NCBI GenBank assembly: GCA_039707465.1
Contig: CM077644.1
Coordinates: 145,238,962-145,302,961 of the forward strand
Origin: Rhabdophis nuchalis
Taxonomy: Eukaryota > Chordata > Lepidosauria > Squamata > Natricidae
Length of the DNA: 64,000 bases
Reading direction: 5' to 3'
The position numbers and the translations under genes are program-made. Of this stretch, positions 11,698-22,375 are shown piece by piece (position 1 is the stretch's first letter; each line of letters begins with the position of its first letter). Below the pieces are notes generated by a model, which worked only from the letters and a program-made list of their open reading frames with translations, was not told where the DNA came from and did no database searches.

Positions 11698-12485
11698 GAA
11701 TAGAATAGAATTCTTTATTGGCCAAGTGTGATTGGACACACAAGGGATTTGTCTTTGGTGCATATGCTCCCAGTGTACATAAGGAGAATAATACATTCAT
11801 CAAGAATAAAAAGATACAATACTTAGTGATAGTCATAGGTTACTAATAAACTATCAAAGCCTACTAGGAAACAAATAAAAACAATATAAATGGAAAGATG
11901 CAAGCCACATGGCTAAAGTCATAAGTGGGGAGAGATAGCTGCTAGGAAGGAAGAGAAGAATAATAGTAATACATTCTTAGTAAACTATTGACAATGTTGT
12001 GGGAATTAGTTGCTAAGCAGAGTGATGGCATTCTGGGGGAAAAACTGTCCTTGGGTCTTGTTGTTCTGGTGTGCAGTGCCCTAGAGCGTCGTTTATTGAG
12101 GGTAGAAGTTGAAACAAATTATGTCCAGGATGTGAGGGGTCTGTAGATATTTTCACGGCCCTCTTTTTGACTAGTGTACTATACAGGTCCCCAATGGAAG
12201 GCAGATTGTTAACAATTGCTTTTTCTGAAGTTCTAACGATCCGATCAGTTGAAGTCTGTGTCTGTCTTGTTTGGTTACAGAGCCAAACCAGACGGTTATG
12301 GAGGTGCAGATGGCAGACTCAATAATTCCTCTGTAGAACTGAATCAGCAGCTCTTTGGGCAGTTTGAGCTCCCTAAGTTGGCACAGAAAGAACATTCTTA
12401 CTTGTGCTTTTTTGATGACGTTTTTGATGTTAGGTGTCCTTTTTAAGTCTTGACATGTGATAGAAACTTGAAGGTGTCTACTGTT
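11698..12485 (-). mobile_element. Snake CR1/L3-type LINE with AATAG tail
   Basis: The left end reads AGAATAGAATAGAATTC followed by TTTATTGGCCAAGTGTGATT and ACACACAAGGGATTTGTC, the antisense 3' end of a LINE abundant in snakes, which is known to seed AATAG microsatellites. The minus strand encodes a late RT-domain fragment (LPKELLIQFYRGIIESAICT…TVWFGS) at 12240-12390. It is 5'-truncated. This is one of the strongest pointers to a snake. Confidence 0.85.
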
Positions 12486-12680
12486 GATACTGTGTTGTTT
12501 TGCTCATCTCCTTCCCCAACCACCCCCAACCTCTTGTGCTGAAGGACCCTCTCCCCTTATTCTAGAGTTCAGGAGCGGATGGAGGTGGGGAACGTGCGTT
12601 TGTGTGTGTTTATTTAAGAAAACTCTAGATCAACACAACATGAAAAGTACACATTTGGTGTAAGTGTCACGGCAGGTTTT

Positions 12681-12860
12681 AGAGCCAGTTTGGTGTGGTG
12701 GTTAAGGCACAGGGCTAGAAACCGGAAACTGAGTGACCTTGGGCCAGTCCCTTTCTCTCAAGCCCCAGGAAGAAGACACGGGCAAATCCCTTCTGAAAAA
12801 TCTTGCCAAGAAAACTGTAGAAATTTGTTTCTGAGAATGGGATGCCATTGAACAGAAGAA
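12681..12860 (+). mobile_element. tRNA-derived SINE (Sauria-SINE type)
   Basis: The head AGAGCCAGTTTGGTGTGGTG then GTTAAGGCACAGGGCTAGAAAC is tRNA-like. TGAGTGACCTTGGGCCAGTC follows, and the tail CTTGCCAAGAAAACTG is the LINE-derived part. It lacks part of the B-box region. It is not a functional tRNA gene. Confidence 0.72.
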
Positions 12861-13314
12861 GAAAAATGGCAGGCAGTGGAAAATTGAGTGGCTTAGCCGT
12901 CCAGTAGAATAAGTAGATTCGTTTTTAGACAGAGATGATGAATATTTCAAACTTAACCAAGCCGGCTATTACAGGAAAGGGAATTAAAGCGAAAAAGGCA
13001 TTTGTTACCATCACCCCCACACGCAGCCTTTTTACCCCACGGGTGGCAGCTGGTATTTATTTTTCTCTTTAAAAAAAAATCATACCCTTTATTGCAACCG
13101 GAAGTCTGTCTAGTTGTGCTTTTCTTACAGCCTTCCTAAGGCTTGATCTGGGAAATAAAAGACAGGGCATCTCAAACTGGTAGAATAAGTGCCAGGAATG
13201 CTTTGGGGTTGTGTGTCCCCCCCACCTCCCGTACTAAAATGCGATAAAAATGTGTATTTTGCTAAACATCATTTTAAAGCTGGGAATTATTTTCAATTAC
13301 TTCTTGTATTCTTA

Positions 13315-13386
13315 TGTTGTTGTTAGTTGCGAAGTCGTGTCCGACCCATCGCGACCCCATGGACAACTTTCCTCTAGGCCTTCCCG
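13315..13386 (-). mobile_element. BovB/SINE 3' tail fragment
   Basis: TTGTTGTTAGTTGCGAAGTC and GACCCATCGCGACCCCATGG match the antisense BovB 3' end, closely related to 9985-10020. Only about 70 bp remain. Confidence 0.7.
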
Positions 13387-14299
13387 TTATTCTTACGAGC
13401 TGGAGCTAATAACGATTATTTTATTAATGCATGAATAGAGGTTGGAAAACTAAGACAAGAAGGCGGTTCTGCTGCCCTATTGTATGGCATGTTTTGGACA
13501 GAAGAGAATAAAACATTTCTTTTCCCAAGGTTCACTGGAACATTACAATAAAATAAAATAAAAAGTCTTTGATTTCAGAAATATATTGTGAAAAGGAACC
13601 GAAACGTTTTCCCGTGAAATTCATTTGAATTTCCAGGTTACACTCCACACCACACCCGGTTCCTCCTCCTCCTCCCCCACCCTCACCTTATTGGATTCAA
13701 CAGCAGAGACATTCAGTCACTGTTCCAATTATAAAATAACCAACCCTTTGGGCCTCCTTTTCAGTAAAGTAAAGTATATCAAAATTAAAGCAGAATTGTT
13801 CCACCAGAATTCCCCCAGTAAAAACGGCTTCCTTCCGGCTGAAGAATTCTTTAGCCCGCGTTTGAAACCCAGCCTGGCCAGCTCTCAAACTTTGACAACA
13901 ATTAAGAGGGTTAATAGATTTTGCAACCCTTCTTGGTTACACAGGACTTTCTACTTAACCGAGCAAACGTTTCCTTCACCCGCGGCCTTCTGTTTTGGAA
14001 GCAACTTGAAGAAAGCTAATTGGGGAGGCAGTGGAATATACCCGCACACGCTATTCCTTTCAATCCACCCCCATCTCCCTTTCAGGACTTACCGTCCCCA
14101 TTTCATGCTAATGAATGTGTGTGTGTATATTAATGAAAAGTTGATCGGGACTTTAGTTTCTCCAAATCCTGCGCGTTTCAGTGAAACCAAAGCGCGCTTT
14201 TCCCCCTTCCCCGCCTCCGCCTGCTTTCCTTTCAAACAGCCCCGTTCTGTAAACAGCTCCTTGTTAACAGTTTAAGGCTGCAAACAAACTTGGATTCCC

Positions 14300-14636
14300 G
14301 CTACAACAGATGTCAGAGTTTCTTGAGTTTGGGCTGCGTCAAGGGACATCTTGTGATGTTTTTTTAGAGAACAGGACATGATCTCACATGGCGAGCAGCT
14401 CTTTAGTTCCTTAATCATTTCACGGTTCCTTCGAACGCTTTCTTCCCACCTAAAACGTTTAGTTTCAGCTCACTGATCAGCTGCAAAGGCGCGGCGGGGA
14501 GCGGAAGAGTTGAATTATTCGAACCTGCAAGCAGCCCCTCAAGGAAAAAAAATAATAAAGGGGGGGGGGGGAAGAAAAGTGCAAACTTTTTTTTTTTACC
14601 CCTCTGTTCATTTCACCAAAGTCCTGAAAAATCAGA
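14300..14636 (+). promoter_or_regulatory. Presumed PAX5 exon 1A promoter / 5' UTR region
   Basis: This stretch immediately precedes the 1A start codon and must contain at least part of the 5' UTR. It includes a run of GC-containing unique sequence (14460-14540), an A-rich tract with AATAAAGG followed by a G run at 14545-14575, and a T run near 14588. A clear TATA box or initiator cannot be chosen by eye. The call is positional and depends on exon 1A being a first exon. Confidence 0.45.
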
Positions 14637-14682
14637 ATGGAATTAGAGAAAAACTACATGACTCCCAGGACTGGCAGATCAG
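14637..14682 (+). CDS. PAX5: PAX5 exon 1A (alternative first coding exon, partial gene)
   Basis: This exon encodes MELEKNYMTPRTGRS plus the first base of Gly16 and ends in the donor AG|GTAAGG. It corresponds to the known PAX5 (BSAP) 1A N-terminus, which precedes the paired domain. The start is well supported: an in-frame TGA lies four codons upstream at 14625-14627, and the ATG has A at -3 and G at +4. Phase 1 joins correctly to exon 2 (G|GA = Gly16). Compared with the mammalian 1A peptide as I recall it, residues 2, 8, 13 and 15 differ (Glu, Met, Gly, Ser here). PAX5 is a nuclear paired-box transcription factor needed for B-cell commitment and for midbrain patterning and testis functions; 1A is known as the B-lymphoid-restricted first exon. 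The exon is too short for ORF finders. The 5' UTR start cannot be placed from sequence alone. Confidence 0.9.
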
Positions 14683-14737
14683 GTAAGGGGGCTGAAGTTC
14701 TTGTTGTTTCAGTGATGCTTTTGAGATAGAGGGCGAT

Positions 14738-14820
14738 ATATATATATAATGTGTGTGTGTGTGTTAGGTTTTTGAGCTGATCAATAAATGGAACAAATAC
14801 ACACACACACACACACACAT

Positions 14821-14856
<36 letters not shown>

Positions 14857-14956
14857 TTTTTTGAGCTGATAAATAAACAAACAAACAAACAAACAGGGAG
14901 ACTAGGACAGATATACATTCCTTATCTGTCTGTGTATGTGTGTATCTGTATGTATC

Positions 14957-15052
<96 letters not shown>

Positions 15053-15113
15053 CCTACCTACCTACCTACCTACCTACCTACCTACCTACCTACCTACCTA
15101 CCTATCCATCTGT
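14738..15113. repeat. Compound microsatellite 55 bp after the exon 1A donor
   Basis: The order is TA, GT, AC (14798-14818), GT (14822-14854), AAAC (14877-14895), then CTAT (14957-15050) and CTAC (15050-15103) units. The motif GTTTTTTGAGCTGAT(C/A)AATAAA follows a GT tract twice (14764-14789 and 14855-14878), so part of the cluster is duplicated. The AC and GT tracts are complementary and could pair. Confidence 0.95.
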
Positions 15114-15403
15114 CTATCTTAAGGTTTAATGAGTGTCCTATAAATACTTGCATGTGATTTTATTTTATAACGTACAAGGATGATGGGCTTTCTGATACAG
15201 AAAGTCTGGACGTATATCAAGCACAGGATTCTGGAAAAGTCACCTTGAGGTCCCATTGGGTTTAGTTCGGGTTTTTTAAAGTAGTAAACGGATTGTGTTT
15301 TGCTCTGTTTTTTTCAAAACGTAGCGTATCTGACCTAAAAGTGGATATTGAATTACACGGACACCCCCCCACCCCTATTGCCTATCATAAATTAATTTGG
15401 TTT

Positions 15404-15437
15404 AATTTGGACGTTCCTGAATAGGAACGTCCAAATT
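15404..15437. repeat. Perfect 15-bp inverted repeat with 4-nt loop
   Basis: Arms AATTTGGACGTTCCT and AGGAACGTCCAAATT flank GAAT. It is followed directly by two tandem copies of a TCGACAGTCCCCAT unit (15437-15464). No terminator or RNA gene context is evident. Confidence 0.85.
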
Positions 15438-15535
15438 CGACAGTCCCCATGTCGACAGTCCCCATATCGTGGAGGCGTCTTTTCATATAGTGTCACTTTC
15501 TCTCTCAACGCCTGTGCTAGATAGCCATCTGCAAA

Positions 15536-15590
15536 TAAATAAATAAATAAATAAATAAATTGATCGATCGATCGATAAATAAAATAAATG
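15536..15590. repeat. (AAAT)n with (GATC)n core
   Basis: A run of AAATAAAT units is followed by TTGATCGATCGATCGAT and then more AAATAAAAT. Simple repeat. Confidence 0.85.
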
Positions 15591-15869
15591 GGTGCCAGTA
15601 ATGTCCCAGCAATAAATAAAAGCTGGCTGGCAATCCTTAAGCACCCTTACTCTTTAGAAGCAACCCCCCCTTGCTTTCACTTGCTTTCAAAGTGATGTGC
15701 TTTAGGATGGAGATGCTTGGAGGGGGGGGGGGAATCAGGGCTGTCCGCAGATTGCAAATGGGATCCACTTCGCAGCCAGGCGATCTCCTCCAGGTTGACA
15801 GGAAGCGCTAGACGGTTCAAGTCATCAACTTCTTAGATACCCACTCCACCCCCAAGCATGCTTTAATTG

Positions 15870-17300
15870 GGTGGAGCCGTTTTGTCAGTTAAAGGCTCCA
15901 GAATCGAAACCAGAGGCTGACGCTGAGGTCGCCAAGATCCGGCGTGCCTGCAAGAGAGAGAGAGGTGGGGGGCTTTCAAAAGAAACTAACCGGCGGGAGA
16001 CTCACTTTCTCTCCCCCCCCCCCACTCTCGCTGCTCTTTGGCTAGCGAGAAGTGGGGGTCGCCTTCCTCTCTCGCGGTGGAACTGCCACCCTTGGCTACT
16101 AAATCCAGGGGAGCCGCTGAAGGTCTTTGGAAGGGGTTGGGGGAAGGCGGAAACCTCCCGCTTTTGCAAGGCAACGTCCGGGGGGGGTCTCAAATTCCTG
16201 CCATTTAGGACCTTCCCGGCGTCTGGGTTCGGGGGGGGGGAGGGGGGAGGGAGGAGGCCAACTGCAGTGGTGGCAGCTTCTGCTTCCAGCGGAGAAGTCC
16301 CCCCCACTCCATGGAGAGGGGTGATGGGGGGGGGGAGTTTGATGTCAGCCGGCGCGTGCCTGGAGAGCGCCTTGACAAGCCCACCTATTAATAATGTGAT
16401 TTTCAAAGCGATCGATCCGCCCTCTTATTAGTTCAATCGTCTGAATAATCGTTCCATCGATACGGCGTTTGGTTGCTCTCGTTGGCTGGCTGGCAGGCAG
16501 ACCGGCAGGCAGGCAGGCCGGCTAGGCAGGGTGGGGGGTGGACTGGGGAAGGCCCCCAACCACAAAGGACGCTCTTTTTATCGCTTTTCCCATTCCTTCC
16601 CGAGGTCTCTGCCCCCCTCTCCTGAGCCCCCCCCTCAGGCCGACCCCTCCCCTCCCGCACGCAACACACCCCTCCCCCCCTCCCTCCCCCTCCCCCGCCA
16701 ATGGAGAGCCTCTGCCTCTTGAGCCCCCCCCCCCCCACCTCCCTCCCATATTGGATGGGGGGGGGGCGAAGTGGTCGGCGCTGACGCTTCCCTCGCAGTT
16801 GGCCTCCCCCGGTTATGGTGATGTGCCGAGCGGCGGGCAGGTTCTCGGCAGGTTTCCGAGGCCGGCGGGGAAGGGGGATCCCTCCTGAACCTGGAGGGCT
16901 GGGGGTCCAAAGGCAGAACCGCGATAAAGACATCCCCCGTCTCGCCGGGGAGATTAAGCGAAAGGGAGCCCAGGAACATCCCCCCCCCCACCTGATTTTT
17001 CGCCCCGGAGGCGGATATTCTTGGCTTTCTTCCCAGGCGAGGCCACCAGCCGCCTTGGCTGCGCAGGGCCCGACTTGGCTTCCAGCGCCGGTGGCCAAAA
17101 GAACCTTCCCTCCGATCACACACACACACACACACTCCGCGGCGCCCCAGTTCTGCAGGCGACCGTAGTTCACGGCTGGGCTGGTTTTGCTTTGAAATCA
17201 GACAGACCCTGTATGAGGGCTCGAGTCACATCTTATTCAGGGGAACTCGTTCCCCTGGCAAACCTCGCCCCCATCAGGGTTCGGAAGAGCCCACGCCGGC
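15870..17300. promoter_or_regulatory. CpG-rich patch in the 1A intron, possible second island of the 1A region
   Basis: This segment is rich in GC and CpG and full of G and C homopolymer runs (16010-16025, 16230-16250, 16325-16340, 16680-16765). It lies 1.2-2.6 kb downstream of exon 1A. A less GC-rich block at 16380-16475 has several CpGs in ordinary sequence (ATCGATCCGCC, CATCGATACGGCG) and looks like unique DNA. No exon or conserved protein is visible. The region could be the shore of the 1A island or an intronic enhancer; this is inferred only from composition. Confidence 0.35.
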
Positions 17301-17308
17301 TCGCCGGA

Positions 17309-17335
17309 CGCGTTGTGTTGTGTTGTGTTGTGTTG
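17309..17335. repeat. (GTGTT)n short tandem repeat
   Basis: Five units of TTGTG/GTGTT lie within GC-rich unique sequence. Confidence 0.85.
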
Positions 17336-17640
17336 ATCAGTCAGCTCGTGGGGCGAGGAGCCCCGTCCTTCTTGGCGTTGGAAAAGGCAGCTCCTGGGTT
17401 CGCCAGGCGTAAGGTTTGGGTAAAGGCCTACGGAGGGTGGGTGTAGGAGTAAGGAAAGGAAAGGTCATGGAAAGGTGACCCAAAGTCGCGGGAATTGGAG
17501 GGCTTGACAGAAACGGTGGCGTTTCAGAAAACAAACGGAGTTATGAAGGCATAGAAAAGAGGCTTGTGGAGACGCAGAAGAGTGTACCCGTTGTTGATTA
17601 TGGCTATTCTGGAGTGATTCCTTTAGGCTCCATCCTTTTC

Positions 17641-18015
17641 ACTCCTTCCTTCCTTCCTTCCTTCCTTCTTCCCTCCCTCCTTGTTAATTTATTATGAAAT
17701 TTATTTGCCAATCTCGTATTCAATAATCCTTCCTTCCTTCTTCCCTCCCTCCCTCCCTCCCTCCTTCCTTCCTTCCTTCCTTCCTTCCTTCCTTCCTTCC
17801 TTCCTTCCTTCCTTCCTTCCTTCCTTCCTTCCCTCCCTCCCTCCCTCCCTCCCTCCCTCCTTCCTTCCTTCCTTCCCTCCCACCCTCCCTCCCTCCCTCC
17901 CTCCCTCCCTCCCTCCCTCCCTCCCTCCTTCCCTCCTTCCTTCCTCCCTCCCTCCTAGTTTATTTATTATGAAATTTATTTGACACTCATCTGGTATTCT
18001 ATAATCCTCCCTCCT
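17641..18015. repeat. (TTCC)n/(TCCC)n microsatellite with duplicated flank
   Basis: TTCC and CCCT tracts alternate across about 370 bp. A unit of about 50 bp containing TTTATTATGAAATTTATTTG occurs at 17687-17706 and 17965-17984, each followed by a CTCC- or TTCC-rich tract, so the array has a higher-order duplication. Confidence 0.92.
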
Positions 18016-18733
18016 TCCCTCCTTCTAAATCCCAGAGCCTCCGTTAGGGCATGCACGCTTTAGATTGGGACCCATGCAACTTGGGAAAGCAGATTGATTG
18101 TAACGAGAAAACGTCATCCAACAGCAAATTTCCCGGCCTAAAATCGGGCGTCCTTTGAACTGAGTAAGACAGGCTCCTGCGATAACTTCAAAACAACGTT
18201 AGCCTCATCCTTCCCCCCCTCCCCCCCAACCCAAATTACAAGGCAGCTGCAAGAGTGCAAATCCTGCCTGCTGGTGGACTATTTTGTGGCACTTTGCATG
18301 GGTGATCATCCGAGACACAAAGCTCTCCCTTTTTACGTTGCCTTCGTGACTTCAGTAGGACTTTTCTCCTCCGTACGGAGAGCGCATTTGCTGCCGAACC
18401 CTTAAAAAGGAAGTAGCATGACTCCAGGTTGGTTACCTCTTGAGTCTTAATGGGGAGGCAAAGCGTGATATATATCATTTATAGTCCCTGGGTTCTATTT
18501 ATGCCGGAAAGGAGGTTTATTGTTCACAAGGAAACCAGGTTGTAACACTGGTGTAATTCTGTGTCCCATAACCCAAAACCAACAGGAATGTTTAGACATG
18601 TATCTCGCTAATATCAGGCCGATTATTTTCTAGAAATTCTGTGACACCTCCAAGAGAGGATTTATTCTGGATCGGATGGATCCAAGAACTTCCAAGTAGT
18701 CAGCTGAAGTATTTTGGAGTAAAGAGCGATGTT

Positions 18734-18772
18734 TACACACACACACACACACTCACACACACACACACACCT
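18734..18772. repeat. (AC)n microsatellite
   Basis: CA units with one ACTCAC interruption. Confidence 0.93.
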
Positions 18773-19812
18773 TTCTTCCCTCTGTCTCTGAGAGTAGGAG
18801 AAATCGAGATGCGGTTGGGGTTTCTTCTTGGCTCAGAAGGCCGATTTGGGGCAACATAATCTAGTGAAAGTGTGATTTAGATAGAGGCAAAGAAAATGAC
18901 GCAAACATTCCAGGAAAAGAAGGTAAGATTACAAACACGGTTCAGGGCCAAGAAGCCTCGCCTAAAAGAGTTGGCTCGGCACGGCGGGGCTACAAAAAGG
19001 ATCCCTGGTTTTTGATGAACTGCACGGTTTTGATGGACAATCCACTGTCCCCGCGGTTTTTTTTTCGTGCCACTGAATCCAGACAGGCTGTTAAGGGAGG
19101 CGCTTTTCCCCTCCGTGACCCGTGAAATAATCTATAGGATTGTTTACTTTCTCGTCTCACTGTCAAGCGCGCTCCTTGGGTACAACGCACGTGGGACCCA
19201 CGCTTCCACACGCAGCGCTTGCCATCCTGGGTGGGTACATTATTCTTTCTCGTCGCTTTGCAGGGGATCGTTTGTGTCTGGCGTTGGGGGGGGGGAAGAA
19301 GAGGAGGGGAGAAAGCGATCGCGGGCGGCAGCATCCAGCTGGCCAGGAGTTAAGCTGGATCGGAGGCCTGGCGGTGCCAGAGGAGAAGAAGCAGCAGCAG
19401 GCAGGGAGCGTTGGGTCTGCTGGGCGCTCAGACGGGAGGGGCGGAAAAGTTTGGCAGATTACACAATCAAGACCATATTCCGACCTCAGATCTGTTCAGA
19501 TTCGGGACGGGGAATAAAAGCCAATTTAAACCTTGGCTGTGCCCACAGCGAAGCGCGGCTTCGTTTAGCGCCCTCTGTGAAGGAGCCGTTAGTACGAACC
19601 GTGGCCCTGGTTTTGGTTTTTGTGTTTTGCTTTAAGTCTAAAAGGATTTGCGGCGTGGACTTGCGAAGAGAATCTGAAGGATAGTGTTGATGGTCATCAC
19701 AGCAGATTTAGTATTATTAGTATTATTTACTTTACTCATTAAACATGAAACTCAGCCAACTGAACATTTAAAAATGCATTACAAATACCATTGACTAATG
19801 GTTGATACGGTG

Positions 19813-19943
<131 letters not shown>

Positions 19944-21356
19944 GAGCTTATATCCTCCGACGTTACCTTGACAGTTCCTAGGTCCTTGGTTAGGACTCGA
20001 GCTGTTGAGCTACCAACCAGCCCCAAAGGCTGTGAATCTCACCAAAGATTAACCACATAATAATAATAATATTCTTCCCATCAGTATCACCCAGAGGCTT
20101 TATGGTGACCTAAGCAAAATGATTCCGCGCACTGACGAGAGGGGCAGGTTGTCCAATTAATCAGGGGCAAGTGTTAGTCATTGTGTAAAATTAGTGACTC
20201 GGCTGAGTTAAAAAATGTTTCAAAAAGCAACGCGGCTTGAAACGTACGCCAGTCAGCGAGAGAGAGCAAAAGCCAACGGGAGCTTTTCTCTCTCCCCCCC
20301 CCCCCCCCAGCCCCCTTTCCCCCAACCCAGCAAGCCTTGCTTGGTGTCCTCCTGGCCCTCCTCCGACCTCTAACGTTCAAGAAATCGTGAGTGACATTCG
20401 AATCCACGACCTACTTGCGCCAGCTGGGATTTAAATGCATGATTGTGCAAAAGGGGGACTAACCAATAGGTTTGCCATCTTCGACTATAGCTTGCATTGG
20501 ATTGCGCCTCATGCGGAGACCCGGCGAAAGGAGAAGGGCCGCCTCGACCCTAAAACCTATTCTGCATAGTAGTTGGGGGATTTCCCTGCAAGTCGCCATC
20601 TCAAATTGGGCTTGTGATCTTGGCACCTTCCTCTTCCCTCCTCCTCCTCCTGCTCCAGACCATACCGAAGCCCCCCCCCCGGCTTCCCCCAGGTTCTTGC
20701 CGGCTCGGACTGAGCTGGAAGACCCCCGAAATTCCTCGGTTCTATACTAACTGGCTGCCCTGCGCTTCCTCTAGTCTAGTCTCTCTTAACGCCCTTGCGC
20801 CTGTCCACTCCGAATGCTTAATAAGATTAGAGGGAAGGGATGGAGGGCTCATGAATAGGTTAGTCTAGCATAGAATTTAGAAATTCACGTGGCCTCATAA
20901 AAGGCGGAGGGGGGGGGGCGCTGTCTTGTAAGTCCCCCCCCTCCTTTTCATCCCTTAGCAAAGCGCGCTTATTTGATTCCCAACAGTTCCGGTAGTTCGA
21001 ATCTTGGGATATTTAGCAATACAAGAAAAGTGGGTTCTCAAAGCGAAACATCCCAGTCAACGAAGACAAAAGAAGAAAAAAGGAAAGGGCGGGGGGGGGG
21101 GGGGGGAGAAGCAAGGTTGGCTCCCAAGTTTCCGATTTGTTTCAAAATCCGAACGGGTGCGAAGAGCCGCCTTCTCCCCCGATTTTGCTTAATTGTACAA
21201 GAACACAAATCTTGGCGAGGCACGTGGACCTGCCTAAACTTCAGGGAGGTAATCTGCATATAATCCAATTCGTCTTGGTTTCTGTGCAAACACCAAGTAG
21301 TCCCGCAACCAGATTTCTTTACCTTTAAGCCTTGTTGTTCAGGCTAGATAGAAAAG

Positions 21357-21496
21357 AAAGGGGGGAGGGGGAGGAAAGAAGGAAGGAAGGAAGGGAAGGA
21401 TAGAAGGGAGGGAAGGGAAGGGAAGGGGGGAAGGAAGGAAGGAAGGAAGGAAGGAAGGAAGGAAGGAAGGAAGGAAGGAAGGAAGGAAGGAAGGAG
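21357..21496. repeat. (GGAA)n microsatellite
   Basis: G- and A-rich lead-in followed by about 19 perfect GGAA units. GGAA is the core of ETS-family binding sites, but this is simple repeat by structure. Confidence 0.95.
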
Positions 21497-22375
21497 GTGG
21501 GAAAAGTCTGCTGGTGCTTAGATACAAATAACCATAGTGGCTCCAATCCGACCGGGAAATTCTTCGCCGACTTTATTAAAATGAAAAGGCGAGAACATAA
21601 GATTGTCACGAAGCTTACTACGAACAGAGTTGCCGCTTTGGAAAGAAATCAGAACGGCTCGGGATCCTGCAGCCCTAAATTCCACCCATGGAAAGACACA
21701 GTTGGGGAAAACGCGCATGGTGGAATTAGTCGCTCGTTGGAGTTAGTAGCAATGTGATTATCATAATATAATTTCTGTAACCATCTCTCTCCCTTTTTCT
21801 CTCTCTTTCTTTCTAATGGATCCCTGAAAATTATCGTAGTGGGGATGAGGAGCCCCGATATATTCTTAAAGATTTAGCAGCGAACGCAACAGAAAAAGGC
21901 TGCATCTCCAAGACATTTTTCAGAAACCCTGTGACTTTCAGAAAGCGGGTACCCCCAGCCAGTTTCTTAGCTGCTCACTCTCTCTTGGGGTGGGGGGCCT
22001 CCGGCTACTAATAGCAATTTTGTTTTTGCAGCCCCCGCGATTCTTCTCTTCGTCCCTAGATCCTAGATTTATCAAACGGAGCTCAAGATCTATATTTACT
22101 TGGATTGCCTGGCATTCTATTATGTTGATGGTTTTGGTGTAGACTTGTTAGTATAGGCATAGTTCGGAGGGTTTGCCGAGAAGTAAATGCTACCATTAAG
22201 CGTATCTCGCATATATTACACGTGCACGGAATGGAAACCCTGGCTTCCATACCTTTCAGTGTCCTGCTAGTATTTTAATTGTATTTGCATTGGCTAGAAT
22301 CAATATAAACAGTCACAGTACAATATAAAATCTTTTTTTACCATATTTCTACTACTGCTATTAGGATGATGATTC

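Larger units (their letters stand above)
1..14299 (+). other. PAX5 upstream flank, no gene recognised
   Basis: No coding exon was recognised on either strand. The repeats listed separately account for roughly a third. The remaining sequence at 280-2240, 2550-3300, 4700-5400, 5530-7990, 9100-9960, 10540-11690 and 12960-14300 looks unique. Several GC-moderate blocks (4.7-5.4, 10.86-11.25 and 13.6-14.3 kb) have no coding signature and could be regulatory. A weak match to a common amniote repeat (GGGATGATGGGAGCTGTAGT) is at 7111-7130. Confidence 0.7.

Noticed and set aside
12681..12760. tRNA-like sequence
   Set aside because: It is the head of a SINE; no complete cloverleaf or intact B box.
13625..14275. 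216-residue open frame just upstream of exon 1A
   Set aside because: No recognisable domain, no Kozak or splice logic linking it to exon 1A, and composition like the surrounding flank. Chance open frame.
14957..15103. Regularly repeated units that might suggest a CRISPR array
   Set aside because: Plain CTAT/CTAC tetranucleotide repeat with no spacers, in a vertebrate genome.
15871..16431. 186-residue open frame in the CpG-rich patch
   Set aside because: Low-complexity Gly/Pro/Ser/Arg from GC-rich DNA with homopolymer runs; all frames on both strands are open there.
16433..17173. 246-residue minus-strand open frame
   Set aside because: Low-complexity translation of a GC-rich, polyG/polyC region.
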